From assembly GCA_000242935.3 (NCBI GenBank), contig CP007053.1:4139001-4203000 (forward strand): a stretch of 64,000 nt of DNA, in the 5' to 3' direction. Shown here piece after piece: positions 36,629 through 43,911 of this stretch. The notes beneath the pieces were generated by a model. The model saw only the letters and a list, made by a program, of their open reading frames with translations. It made no database searches and was not told the DNA's origin. Numbering within the stretch: position 1 is the first letter of the stretch; the number at the start of each line of letters is the position of its first letter. The translations under genes were made by a program, and so were the position numbers. Source of the DNA: Opitutaceae bacterium TAV5 (GTDB lineage: Bacteria; Verrucomicrobiota; Verrucomicrobiia; Opitutales; Opitutaceae).

Positions 36629-36897
36629 TTGAACAGAAGGTAACGAAGAGAACGAAGAACAACCAAGGACGCTTACCGTTTATTCTTTTTTAACTTTACT
36701 GGAATAAATAATACCAGCGTCCCGAATGTTTTTGATTTTACACCAGGGCCGCAAAGGACGCGAAGAAGGTAACCGGCAATCCTTTGCGCTCTTTGCGGCC
36801 TTGGTGTAAAAACCTGAAGGCCTTGGGGCTTTGATATAAGTTATTGGTAGAAATCTTCTTTGTTTTACCTTCGTTGCCTTTGTTACCTTCTGTTCAA
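36629..36897. repeat. Inverted repeat built on TTGAACAGAAGGTAACGAAG
   Basis: TTGAACAGAAGGTAACGAAG at 36629-36648 has its approximate complement CTTTGTTACCTTCTGTTCAA at 36878-36897, and again 199 bp later in the second tandem unit (about 37077-37096). The arm is a purine-rich word with a ~10-nt near-repeat (AACGAAGAG, AACGAAGAA). Confidence 0.6.
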
Positions 36898-37108
36898 AAA
36901 TGTCTTTTTATACCAGTGTCCCGAATGTTTTTGATTTTACACCAGGGCCGCAAAGGACGCGAAGAAGGTAACTGGCAATCCTTTGCGCTCTTCGCGGCCT
37001 TGGTGTAAAAATCTGAAGGCTGTGGGGCTTTGATATAAGTTATTGGTAAAAATCTTCTTTGTTTTACCTTCGTTGCCTTTGTTACCTTCTGTTCAAAAAT
37101 GTCTTTTT
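36711..37108. repeat. Tandem 199-bp repeat, two copies
   Basis: Two head-to-tail units starting ATACCAG at 36711 and 36910, nearly identical. Each unit carries an inverted repeat: TTTTACACCAGGGCCGCAAA (36736-36755, continuing GGACGC) with GCGCTCTTTGCGGCCTTGGT (36786-36805, continuing GTAAAA), so each could form a 26-bp imperfect hairpin. Confidence 0.85.
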
Positions 37109-37120
37109 AGATCCTCCCTG

Positions 37121-37294
37121 AAGGGGACTCCTGAAAAAACAGATTTTCACCACAGAGGCACAAAGACACAAAGTTTCACGGAACAGGGAAAAATAACTCG
37201 TTTTTAAATTGATAGATACAAAATATAAAAAATCTCTTCGTCCGGTTTTCTCTGTGTCTTTGTGTCTCTGTGGTTAATTTTCAGGAGTCCCCTT
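37121..37294. repeat. Long inverted repeat of CACCACAGAGGCACAAAGAC type
   Basis: AAGGGGACTCCTGAAAA and CACCACAGAGGCACAAAGAC (37121-37175) have complements at 37244-37294 (TGTGTCTCTGTGGTTAATTT, TCAGGAGTCCCCTT). The central ~65 bp is AT-rich. Similar CACAGAGACACAAAG words are common between genes of environmental bacteria, from general knowledge. Confidence 0.7.
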
Positions 37295-37529
37295 AACATT
37301 AAACGAGATGCCGGCTGGCGGGATTCCATGAACCGGACAGACTGTTTCCCGTGCTTTCGTTGAGCGTTCAATGTCAAGGGGGGGATTTGAAATCCCGTTT
37401 CCCAATCCGGCAAACCAACCGCGAATCGGGGAAAAGCCGGGGGGAGGCTGTCTACCACAACTGCCTTCCCCCCGATCCGGGAGTCCCCGGACATGCCATC
37501 GACTCTTGGAAATCCCATGGCACGATTCG

Positions 37530-37576
37530 AGTATGCCTGTTTTTTTCGGGGAAATCCAGCCGGGTAAAACCCTGTA
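37530..37576 (-). repeat. CAGGGTTTTGCC element, copy H (degenerate)
   Basis: On the minus strand, TACAGGGTTTTACCCGGCTG (37576-37557) is followed by TTTCCCCGAAAAAAACAGGC. No intact gene lies downstream on this strand before the 37.2-kb repeats, so it looks orphaned. Confidence 0.45.
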
Positions 37577-37790
37577 ACTTTTGTAAGTCGTTGGCTGATT
37601 GTTTCATATAGTGGGTTTAAATCTTCTGTCCGGAGCGAGACAGGGGCGAACGTTATCACACCGGGATGATTTTACCGCCAAACTCCCAACCGCTGCCGGT
37701 TTGGTTCCCGCTTTTCGGGTTTCCTCGTCACCTCCTGGTGTGAATATTATTTTTTTCGCATATAGCTATATTCAAAAAAGTTAAAAAAGA

Positions 37791-37865
37791 TACAGGGTTT
37801 TCCCCGACTTATGCTCTCCGGGAAAATCCGGCAAAGTATGCCGTTTTATGCCGACCACTGCCACC
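37791..37865 (+). repeat. CAGGGTTTTGCC element, copy D
   Basis: TACAGGGTTTTCCCCGACTT at 37791-37810 after an AT-rich tract. TTTTCCC (37798-37804) pairs with GGGAAAA (37820-37826). The G of TTTTGCC is C here and the facing base changes to G, a compensatory swap. It lies about 325 bp upstream of the LysR-type gene. Confidence 0.6.
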
Positions 37866-37975
37866 GTCGCCAATTCGTGCACCGCCCGCCTTCCGGCAGG
37901 CGTATTTTCCGGTGAGCAAGCCGGGGGCGCCCGGCACGCAAGACAACACGCCGGGGAAGCGACCGGTAAGCAACT

Positions 37976-38077
37976 TTTCCCCCGGGACGAAGAGGTGAGG
38001 GATACGGGGAAGGAATGGAACCGGAACATAGGAAGTCAGGCCGCATTCCTTCCCCGCCTGTTCGGTCCCGGGGGAAA
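37976..38077 (+). promoter_or_regulatory. Nested two-tier hairpin upstream of the LysR-type gene
   Basis: The outer arms TTCCCCCGGGAC (37976-37987) and GTCCCGGGGGAA (38065-38076) enclose a second pair, GGGGAAGGAATG (38006-38017) and CATTCCTTCCCC (38044-38055). All 24 pairs are Watson-Crick. It lies between element copy D and the start codon at 38120, so it would be in the mRNA leader. Confidence 0.65.
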
Positions 38078-38119
38078 TCATCCTGCCCCTCCACCCTTCG
38101 CAATTTGCAATCGACCACG

Positions 38120-38431
38120 ATGAACACCCGTAGACAAAAAATCGAACCGATCGACAGCCAGAAGCTGCTGGCATTTTATACGCTGGCGCAGGTGAACAGC
38201 TTTACGGAGGCGGGCCGTCTGCTGCGGCTCACGCAATCGGCGGTCAGCCATGCGGTCGCCAGGCTGGAGAGCGACCTGGAAACCAGGCTGGTCTGGCGAG
38301 GCTGGCGGACCAGCACGCTGACGAAAGCAGGCGTGGTGCTGTTGCGGCATGCCGAGGCGATTTTTGGAGAAATGCAGCGGACGCGGGAGAGCATGGAAGC
38401 CTTTCGTGACCCACCGTCCTCCGGACAATAA
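38120..38431 (+). CDS. LysR-type HTH-only protein
   Basis: 103 residues. DSQKLLAFYTLAQVNSFTEA, AGRLLRLTQSAVSHAVARLE and LETRLVWRG are the LysR winged HTH (residues ~12-65), followed by the linker helix (VLLRHAEAIFGEMQRTRESM). The ~200-residue effector-binding domain is missing; a stop follows at 38431. It could be a truncated gene or a stand-alone DNA-binding protein. An elaborate leader (element D plus nested hairpins) precedes it, which argues for expression. Confidence 0.8.
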   Translation: MNTRRQKIEPIDSQKLLAFYTLAQVNSFTEAGRLLRLTQSAVSHAVARLESDLETRLVWRGWRTSTLTKAGVVLLRHAEAIFGEMQRTRESMEAFRDPPSSGQ

Positions 38432-38647
38432 CGAAAGCCGCGGCGCGGGCACGACCCGCCCCGGGAGCGGACGCCCCGTGCCTCGCCGGGCGATATCCGG
38501 CACCATCCCTTGATTCCTGTTTCGCTCCCATTCGTCGGCGGGACTCCATGCAGCCAGACGTCCCGATCACTCGCAACGCGGGTACAAGAAAGATAAAAGT
38601 AATGATTTAACATCCTATTCCATTGTATTAAATGGTCTTATGTTTAT

Positions 38648-38725
38648 TACAGGGTTTTGCCTATCTATCCAAATTTCGGAAAGTCTGGCACAGTGTGCAT
38701 CGAACTTGCGCCACATGCACATCAC
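38648..38725 (+). repeat. CAGGGTTTTGCC element, copy E
   Basis: TACAGGGTTTTGCCTATCTA at 38648-38667 after an AT-rich tract. The downstream block TTGCGCCACATGCAC matches copy B, and its ATG (38715) opens the Fn3-like mini-gene. Stem potential is weaker (TGCC/GGCA). Confidence 0.6.
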
Positions 38726-38975
38726 CATTGCCAACATCACCACGACTTCCGCAGCCCCGGCTATACCGGGGCGATCGGGCGCGACCCGGGCATTGAACGA
38801 AGTCAATCGCGGTGATGGCTGGCAAATCACCGGTAACACTGCCGGCACGTCGTACGGGGACTTCAGCCCACTCGCCGGGTGGAAGTACCGCACCACTTTC
38901 GTCGCCAACAACCGAATGGTCGGCCAGATCAGCCCCGAAACCGCCGTCCTTGTCCAGGCCGCACCGGCAAAATGA
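38715..38975 (+). CDS. 86-residue Fn3-like mini-protein, paralogous to 28238-28390
   Basis: ATG 38715 to TGA 38975; an in-frame start at 38640 lies upstream of and reads through element E and is not favoured. GWKYRTTFVANNRMVGQISP matches the mini-protein at 28238 (EWRYRATYLVRNKPVGEVSP). The N-terminal half (IANITTTSAAPAIPGRSGAT) is Thr/Ala-rich and has no signal peptide. It resembles the C-terminal strand region of a fibronectin type III-like module. It may be a degraded surface or phage-derived protein; function unknown. Confidence 0.5.
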   Translation: MHITIANITTTSAAPAIPGRSGATRALNEVNRGDGWQITGNTAGTSYGDFSPLAGWKYRTTFVANNRMVGQISPETAVLVQAAPAK

Positions 38976-39283
38976 GCTGAACGACCAGGGCAGCCCAAAA
39001 GGATTTAACCACTCATGCACACTAACAAGAACAGAATGAAACAGGCGCTGCGCATCCGCCCTGTATCATTCCGATATCGGACCATTAGTGTCTATTAGTG
39101 TGCATTAGTGGTTAAGAAATACAGATTATAAACACCCGGATATCCAGGTCCGTTTCACTGCGGAGACACTCCCTTGTGCGCCCGCATATCATCCACAATC
39201 ATACTACAAAGATAATATACGGCACCGCGTGTTGACGCATCACGTCCGCTACGCCCTGCCGTCACCCTTCCGGAATCCGGAAT
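38976..39283. repeat. Inverted repeat of AACCACTAATGCACACTAAT type
   Basis: TTAACCACTCATGCACACTA (39005-39024) pairs with TAGTGTGCATTAGTGGTTAA (39096-39115). The second arm contains a tandem word (ATTAGTGTCT, ATTAGTGTGC, ATTAGTGGTT). It is another extragenic inverted repeat with short-period arms. The rest of the ~300 bp has no gene. Confidence 0.7.
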
Positions 39284-40738
39284 ATGAAATTTTCCATCAA
39301 TCCTATGAAAACAAAATCAACATCAATCATCGCAGGCTCGCGCATTTTACTGCGCAGCCTGCTCGCCCTGGGCGCCGGTCTTGTCACGGGCCTTGACGCG
39401 CAGGCCTTTGCCAGCCGCACCTGGATCGGCCAGAATAACGCTTCCTGGCCGGAGGATGCGAACTGGACAGGCAGTAATGGCGGCGGCTCCGGCTCCGTCG
39501 GCGTCCCCAATGCGGATTCGGGATTCGTCAGCATTGTCAACGGGACCACTGCCGTCCTCGATGGCAACGGCTCCCCGGGCGTCGCTCCCTTGCTGATGAT
39601 GGGCATATCGACGCCGTATGTCCCGGAATCAGGAACCCCGGGCGAAGAGGGATACAAGGCGGGGTCGGCGGGGGCCGCAGGGACAGGTGGCCTGACGATC
39701 ACCGACAACCAGTTAAGCGCCAATGCCATTTTTGTCGGTGGCGACGCTGGCGCCCTCCTGGGGTTATTGGTGCCGGGGGAGTCTCCTGTCGCGTCGCAGC
39801 CGGAGTTCGAGTCAACGGGCACGCTCACGCTCGATAATGCCGGCGTCAGTTTCGATACGGCATTTGTCGTCGGCGCAGGCCAGGACGGTCATGTGACGCT
39901 CGGCGGCGGCTCCGTTATCCAGGATGGCCGCAATGTCCAGCCCGGCGCGACCAATCCCGCCGATACTCCCGGCATGGTTGTGTTCGGCAAGGAAGCCATG
40001 AGGGTCGCCTCGCTCGTGCTGGGGGGAGAAACAGGGATTCCCGACCATGATTTCGCCGGGCATCCCGGCAGCAGCACGCTCACGGTCAAGGCCGGCAATG
40101 GCGGCACTTCCTGGCTGGGACTCGACAACAGCCTGAACGCCATCATTGCCCCGGCCATTGTTTTTTCCGGCAACTCCACGATCGACATCGAAGCCGGAGC
40201 CACGCTCTGCCTCACGTCTTTTGCGGACGGCGGCGAATCTTCTCCGACCTCGGGCGTGACGCAGTTTTTTGATGGCGCCACCCTCCGCTTCGACGGAGCG
40301 GGAGCCGACTTCTCGACACGCTTCATCAGCATCGGCGACCTGACCGTCAGCTTTACGGATTCGCTGTGGGATGAGGGGTTGCAGGACTATGTCGAGGTAA
40401 CTGTGACCATGACTCTTGGCGTGGGCGATGTGCTCGACCTCACCCACGTGACAGCGGAGGGCAAGCTGAACGTGGAGCTGACCGGGTTTGCCATCGGGTC
40501 GTATGAACTCATTCATGCGACGGGAATCGTCTACGGCGCGGATTATGATGCCAGCAACCTCGGCACTCTGTTCAACCTGACGGGGAACAGCGCGGAAGGA
40601 GCCCGGATATATGTCCAGGATAACTCCCTCTGGGTGCAGGTGGCGAATACTGCGGTGCCGGAGCCGGCGACGTATGCAGCGATCGCCGGGCTGACGTTGC
40701 TCGCCTGCGCGGTCGTGCGCCGCGGCGACCGCGGCTGA
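39284..40738 (+). CDS. PEP-CTERM protein with autotransporter-like beta-helix body
   Basis: 484 residues (ATG 39305 is an alternative start). The N-terminal signal is LLALGAGLVTGLDAQAFA. WIGQNNASWPEDANWTGSNG is the WxG/NW opening of autotransporter-associated beta-helix proteins, followed by Gly/Ala-rich beta-helix repeats. The C-terminus VPEPATYAAIAGLTLLACAV plus VRRGDRG is the PEP-CTERM anchor. It converges directly with the histidine kinase gene: its stop ends at 40738 and the kinase stop begins at 40739. Confidence 0.85.
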   Translation: MKFSINPMKTKSTSIIAGSRILLRSLLALGAGLVTGLDAQAFASRTWIGQNNASWPEDANWTGSNGGGSGSVGVPNADSGFVSIVNGTTAVLDGNGSPGVAPLLMMGISTPYVPESGTPGEEGYKAGSAGAAGTGGLTITDNQLSANAIFVGGDAGALLGLLVPGESPVASQPEFESTGTLTLDNAGVSFDTAFVVGAGQDGHVTLGGGSVIQDGRNVQPGATNPADTPGMVVFGKEAMRVASLVLGGETGIPDHDFAGHPGSSTLTVKAGNGGTSWLGLDNSLNAIIAPAIVFSGNSTIDIEAGATLCLTSFADGGESSPTSGVTQFFDGATLRFDGAGADFSTRFISIGDLTVSFTDSLWDEGLQDYVEVTVTMTLGVGDVLDLTHVTAEGKLNVELTGFAIGSYELIHATGIVYGADYDASNLGTLFNLTGNSAEGARIYVQDNSLWVQVANTAVPEPATYAAIAGLTLLACAVVRRGDRG

Positions 40739-42346
40739 TCAGGCCGGGTTTGCCCCGGAGACCGGCAGCTCGATATCAAGCCGCGTGCCGGCTCCCGGGG
40801 CCGACTCGATCTCCAGCCGGGCTCCGATCAGCAGGGCGCGCTCCCGCATCACGCGCAGCCCGAGGTGGGGCCGGTCGCGCTTCTCGTTGGCCGTCGGGTC
40901 GAAGCCCGCGCCGTCGTCCGTGATTTCGAGGCGGAGCCGGTCCGGCTTGCCGGGGCGGCGGGCCAGCGTGACCTCGATGTGCGGAGCCCGGCCGTGCTGC
41001 ACGGCGTTGGCGAGCGCCTCCTGCGCCAGGCGGAAGAGGTGCTCGCGCACGCCGAGCGGGAGGGTGTCCGCCAGGCCGTCGGCCTCGTCGAAAAACAGCA
41101 CTTCGCTCTCCGACCGCACCTCCACCTGCTCGCAATGGTTGCCGAGCACGTCGGCAAAGGCGCTTTGCTCCAGCATTTCGGGGCGCAGGCCCGTGAGCGT
41201 GCGGCGCAGGTCGGCGATGCCCCGGGCGATGTCCTGCACCACCTGGTCCAGCCTTGCGTCGGCGGCCAGCCGGGGATCGGGCGCGACGATGTTGCGCAGC
41301 CGCATCAACGCGCTGGCGAGTGTCTGGCTGGCGCCGTCGTGCAGGCTGGCGGCGAGGTGGCGACGCTCGTCTTCCTGCGCGTTGAGCATGCGGGCCGACA
41401 CCTCGTGCAGCGCCTGCTCGGCCCGCCGGTAGTCGTAAAAACCGCCCGCGATGATGAGCGCCAGGCCGGCCACAAAGCACACCTCCGCATTGAATCCGAT
41501 CAGCATCGTCTCCGTGACCGCCATCCCTTCTTCGGCCATATGGACCTGCATCTGCCCCATGACGATTGCCAGGACAAGATTGCCGAGGATGATGCCGCCC
41601 ACCCCGCAGCGCACCACGACGAGAAAACCGATCAGGATCGTGGACCCCCAGCCGGCGACCGACGCCATCACGATGCGCGAGTCCACCATCGACGGCACCA
41701 CCCACCACACCATCACTGCAACCTCTGCCAGGACCAGCACCGTCAGCTCCCACGGCCGGCTCAGGCTCTCCCGGAATGCGCCCCGGCGGGTCAGCAACAG
41801 CAGCAGGGGCGTGAGGATCAGCGTGCCCTTGATCTCGCCCAGGCACCACTGGGTATAGCCGGTCCAGAACGGCAGGGTCCCGAACCGCGCTTCCGCCACG
41901 AGCCAGCAGGTGGGCAGGGAGGTGACGAGCGTGGGCACGACGCCTCCCGCCACCAGCATGATCGACAAAAATCGCGCGCTGGGGATCAGCGGCCGGGAGA
42001 CGGGCCAGAACCACCGCACCAGCACGCCGGCCAGGGCGGCATACGCCGCCTCGTCCAGCGCATAGACCAGCGCCCGCCCCGCCGAGGGTATCACGAGTGC
42101 CTGGACCAGGAGGCTGCCCGCGAAGACCCCGACCGCCAGATGCACGCCCCGGCGCAGGATCACCAACGCCAGCAGGATGCCGGGCACCGGCCAGAACATC
42201 AGATAACCGTCCTCCACCGAAGGGCTCCCGACGACCAGGCGCTTGTAGGCCATGCTCGCCGCGACGGTCGCCGCCGTCACCAGCGTGGCCCGGAGCTGGC
42301 CCCGCCAGTCGATCCGGATGCCGTGGAATCGCTCCTTCTCCGTCAT
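40739..42346 (-). CDS. Membrane sensor histidine kinase (MASE1-like, NarX/DesK-type core)
   Basis: 535 residues. The first ~310 residues hold about eight hydrophobic segments resembling the MASE1 sensor domain. MLNAQEDERRHLAASLHDGA carries the phosphoacceptor His (about residue 335) of the HisKA_3 family. LAQEALANAVQHGRAPHIEV (N box) and ITDDGAGFDP with HLGLRVMRERA (G boxes) form the ATPase domain. Its start overlaps the stop of the response regulator by 4 bp, so the two are translationally coupled. The signal sensed is unknown. Confidence 0.92.
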   Translation of the reverse strand: MTEKERFHGIRIDWRGQLRATLVTAATVAASMAYKRLVVGSPSVEDGYLMFWPVPGILLALVILRRGVHLAVGVFAGSLLVQALVIPSAGRALVYALDEAAYAALAGVLVRWFWPVSRPLIPSARFLSIMLVAGGVVPTLVTSLPTCWLVAEARFGTLPFWTGYTQWCLGEIKGTLILTPLLLLLTRRGAFRESLSRPWELTVLVLAEVAVMVWWVVPSMVDSRIVMASVAGWGSTILIGFLVVVRCGVGGIILGNLVLAIVMGQMQVHMAEEGMAVTETMLIGFNAEVCFVAGLALIIAGGFYDYRRAEQALHEVSARMLNAQEDERRHLAASLHDGASQTLASALMRLRNIVAPDPRLAADARLDQVVQDIARGIADLRRTLTGLRPEMLEQSAFADVLGNHCEQVEVRSESEVLFFDEADGLADTLPLGVREHLFRLAQEALANAVQHGRAPHIEVTLARRPGKPDRLRLEITDDGAGFDPTANEKRDRPHLGLRVMRERALLIGARLEIESAPGAGTRLDIELPVSGANPA

Positions 42347-43065
42347 GGGGAGCGTCCGGTCCGTCCGCCGGTGGTGAAGGGCGGGGTCGAGTGCTGTGCC
42401 GGAGTCATTCGCAGCACACCGGATTCGAGGGCTACGCGCACCAGTTCCGTGGCCTTGTCCACGTTGAACTTCTTCAGCAGCCGGGTGCGGTACATCTCCA
42501 TGGTCTTGCGGCTGATCCCGAGGCGGTCGCCGATTTCCTTCCCCGACAGCCCCCGGGAGAGGCCTTCGAGCACCTCGCGCTCCCGGGATGTGATCTTCGG
42601 TGCGCCGATGACCTCGCCCAGCGTCTTGCTGTGCAGGCCCGACTCGCCCCGCGACACGCGCCGGATGAAAGATATGAGCACGCTGAACGGATCGTCCTTG
42701 GCCATGAAGGCATGGGCTCCCGCCTTGAACGCCTCGCCCATGGCGAAGGGCGTGGCGTGCATGGTGAGGACGACGATGCGCACCGCCGGCATCGTCTCCC
42801 GCAGGGTGTTGAGCAGGGTGAGCACGGGCAGCCCGGGCATGCTCAGATCGACGACCAGCACATCGGGCCGCTCGCGCCGCACCAGCGCGAGAGCTTCATC
42901 CCCGTTTTGCGCCAGGCCCGCGCACACCATGTCGGGCTCTTGGCCCAGCATCGCGATGATCCCTCCCTGGAGGATCAGATGGTCGTCCGCCATCACCACC
43001 TTTAGCGGCGGCGCTTTATCGGGAGGCGTGACGGAGGAAGGTGGCACGGGAGTGTCGGATGACAT
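42343..43065 (-). CDS. NarL/LuxR-family response regulator
   Basis: 240 residues. VVMADDHLILQGGI starts the receiver domain. DVLVVDLSMPGLPVLTLLNT carries the phosphorylated Asp (near residue 72). ITSREREVLEGLSRGLSGKE followed by IGDRLGISRKTMEMYRTRLL is the LuxR HTH. It is upstream of, and overlaps by 4 bp, the histidine kinase that presumably phosphorylates it. Targets are unknown; nearby PEP-CTERM genes are candidates by position only. Confidence 0.93.
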   Translation of the reverse strand: MSSDTPVPPSSVTPPDKAPPLKVVMADDHLILQGGIIAMLGQEPDMVCAGLAQNGDEALALVRRERPDVLVVDLSMPGLPVLTLLNTLRETMPAVRIVVLTMHATPFAMGEAFKAGAHAFMAKDDPFSVLISFIRRVSRGESGLHSKTLGEVIGAPKITSREREVLEGLSRGLSGKEIGDRLGISRKTMEMYRTRLLKKFNVDKATELVRVALESGVLRMTPAQHSTPPFTTGGRTGRSP

Positions 43066-43226
43066 GACAGTGGTAGCGGGATGTAGCGGTCTCTGGGTCG
43101 GAATCGGGCCGCGTGGTGGCAGGAGCGGCCCGATGCAGTTATGTAGTTCCCCGCCCGGATCATGGCAAGACGCCAGTTCTGCGTAGTGTCGTGCGACCTA
43201 CAGTCGTGCCGCCGGGGAAGGACCAT

Positions 43227-43751
43227 TCACGAACGGGGAGGGCTGCGTCCGGCCTGGCTGGCAGGGGATCGAGGGGATGACGGGTCCGGTTGCGATGCCC
43301 GGGTGTGGGCGGGGGGATCACGCGGCGTGAGACTGACGACGGCCGGGTCCATGATGAAGCGGGCGATCGTGCCATCGGCGGGCGTTTCGAGGTCGGAGTC
43401 CTGGCCCGGAACTCTCGCCAGGTGGGCATGGATTGCGCGGCGCATCACCTCCCGGAAGAGCCCCACCGAGATGCGCACGCCCATCACCCTCCGCAGGAAT
43501 CCGCAATTTTTCGGGTGATGCCCGTATTCCCACGCCTGCATCGGAAAGTCCCTCATCCGGCGCAGCCTTCCGGCCGCCCGGGCCAGATCATGGTCCGGCG
43601 CGAAAAAATCGCCGCGCAGACGTTTTATCACCGGATACAGAAGGCGGCCCGGCGGGTGCAGCGTCTCCCGGATCACCGCCTCTTCATACGCTTCCGGCCC
43701 TATCTGCCGGTCCTCACAGTACAGTTCGGCAAAGGTTTTTCGCTGCTTCAT
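43227..43751 (-). CDS. Hypothetical protein, 174 residues
   Basis: ATG 43751 gives a protein starting MKQRKTFAELYCEDRQIGPE. Its first ~115 residues are rich in charged helices (RLLYPVIKRLRGDFFAPDHD, FREVMRRAIHAHLARVPG) and carry the block WEYGHHPKNCGFLRRVMGVR. The last ~35 residues are low-complexity Pro/Ser/Arg. No signal peptide or membrane segment is present. I do not recognise the family. It lies 161 bp upstream of the response regulator in the same direction. Confidence 0.6.
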   Translation of the reverse strand: MKQRKTFAELYCEDRQIGPEAYEEAVIRETLHPPGRLLYPVIKRLRGDFFAPDHDLARAAGRLRRMRDFPMQAWEYGHHPKNCGFLRRVMGVRISVGLFREVMRRAIHAHLARVPGQDSDLETPADGTIARFIMDPAVVSLTPRDPPAHTRASQPDPSSPRSPASQAGRSPPRS

Positions 43752-43911
43752 GGGGGAAAAAGCAATGTGACGTGGCGGCTGCACAGGGGGGCGGGATTTC
43801 GGGAACGGGGGGGCAGTCAGCCAGGCCCGGCCCCGTGCCTGTTTTTTCGATACATCAGGTCTGGTGTGTCCTGATGTTCCCGCCGTCATCGGGCGGCGGG
43901 GGAGGGCGGGG

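Larger units (their letters stand above)
36468..38119. repeat. 1.65-kb gene-free region packed with repeats
   Basis: No convincing gene. It contains a CCCTGGT/ACCAGGG hairpin after the PEP-CTERM gene (about 36480-36508), a 2 x 199-bp tandem repeat (36711-37108), two further inverted repeats made of purine-rich words, element copies H and D, and a nested hairpin (37976-38077) ahead of the LysR-type gene. Confidence 0.7.

Noticed and set aside
36600-37300. CRISPR array
   Set aside because: Repeats are two 199-bp units and hairpins, without short regularly spaced repeats, unique spacers or cas genes.
37204-37659. 151-residue minus-strand open frame
   Set aside because: It reads through element copy H and the CACAGAGGCACAAAG inverted repeat (HRDTKTQR-type translation), with no family resemblance.
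40865-43186. 773-residue open frame antisense to the histidine kinase and response regulator
   Set aside because: His/Arg/Pro-rich shadow of two well-supported genes.
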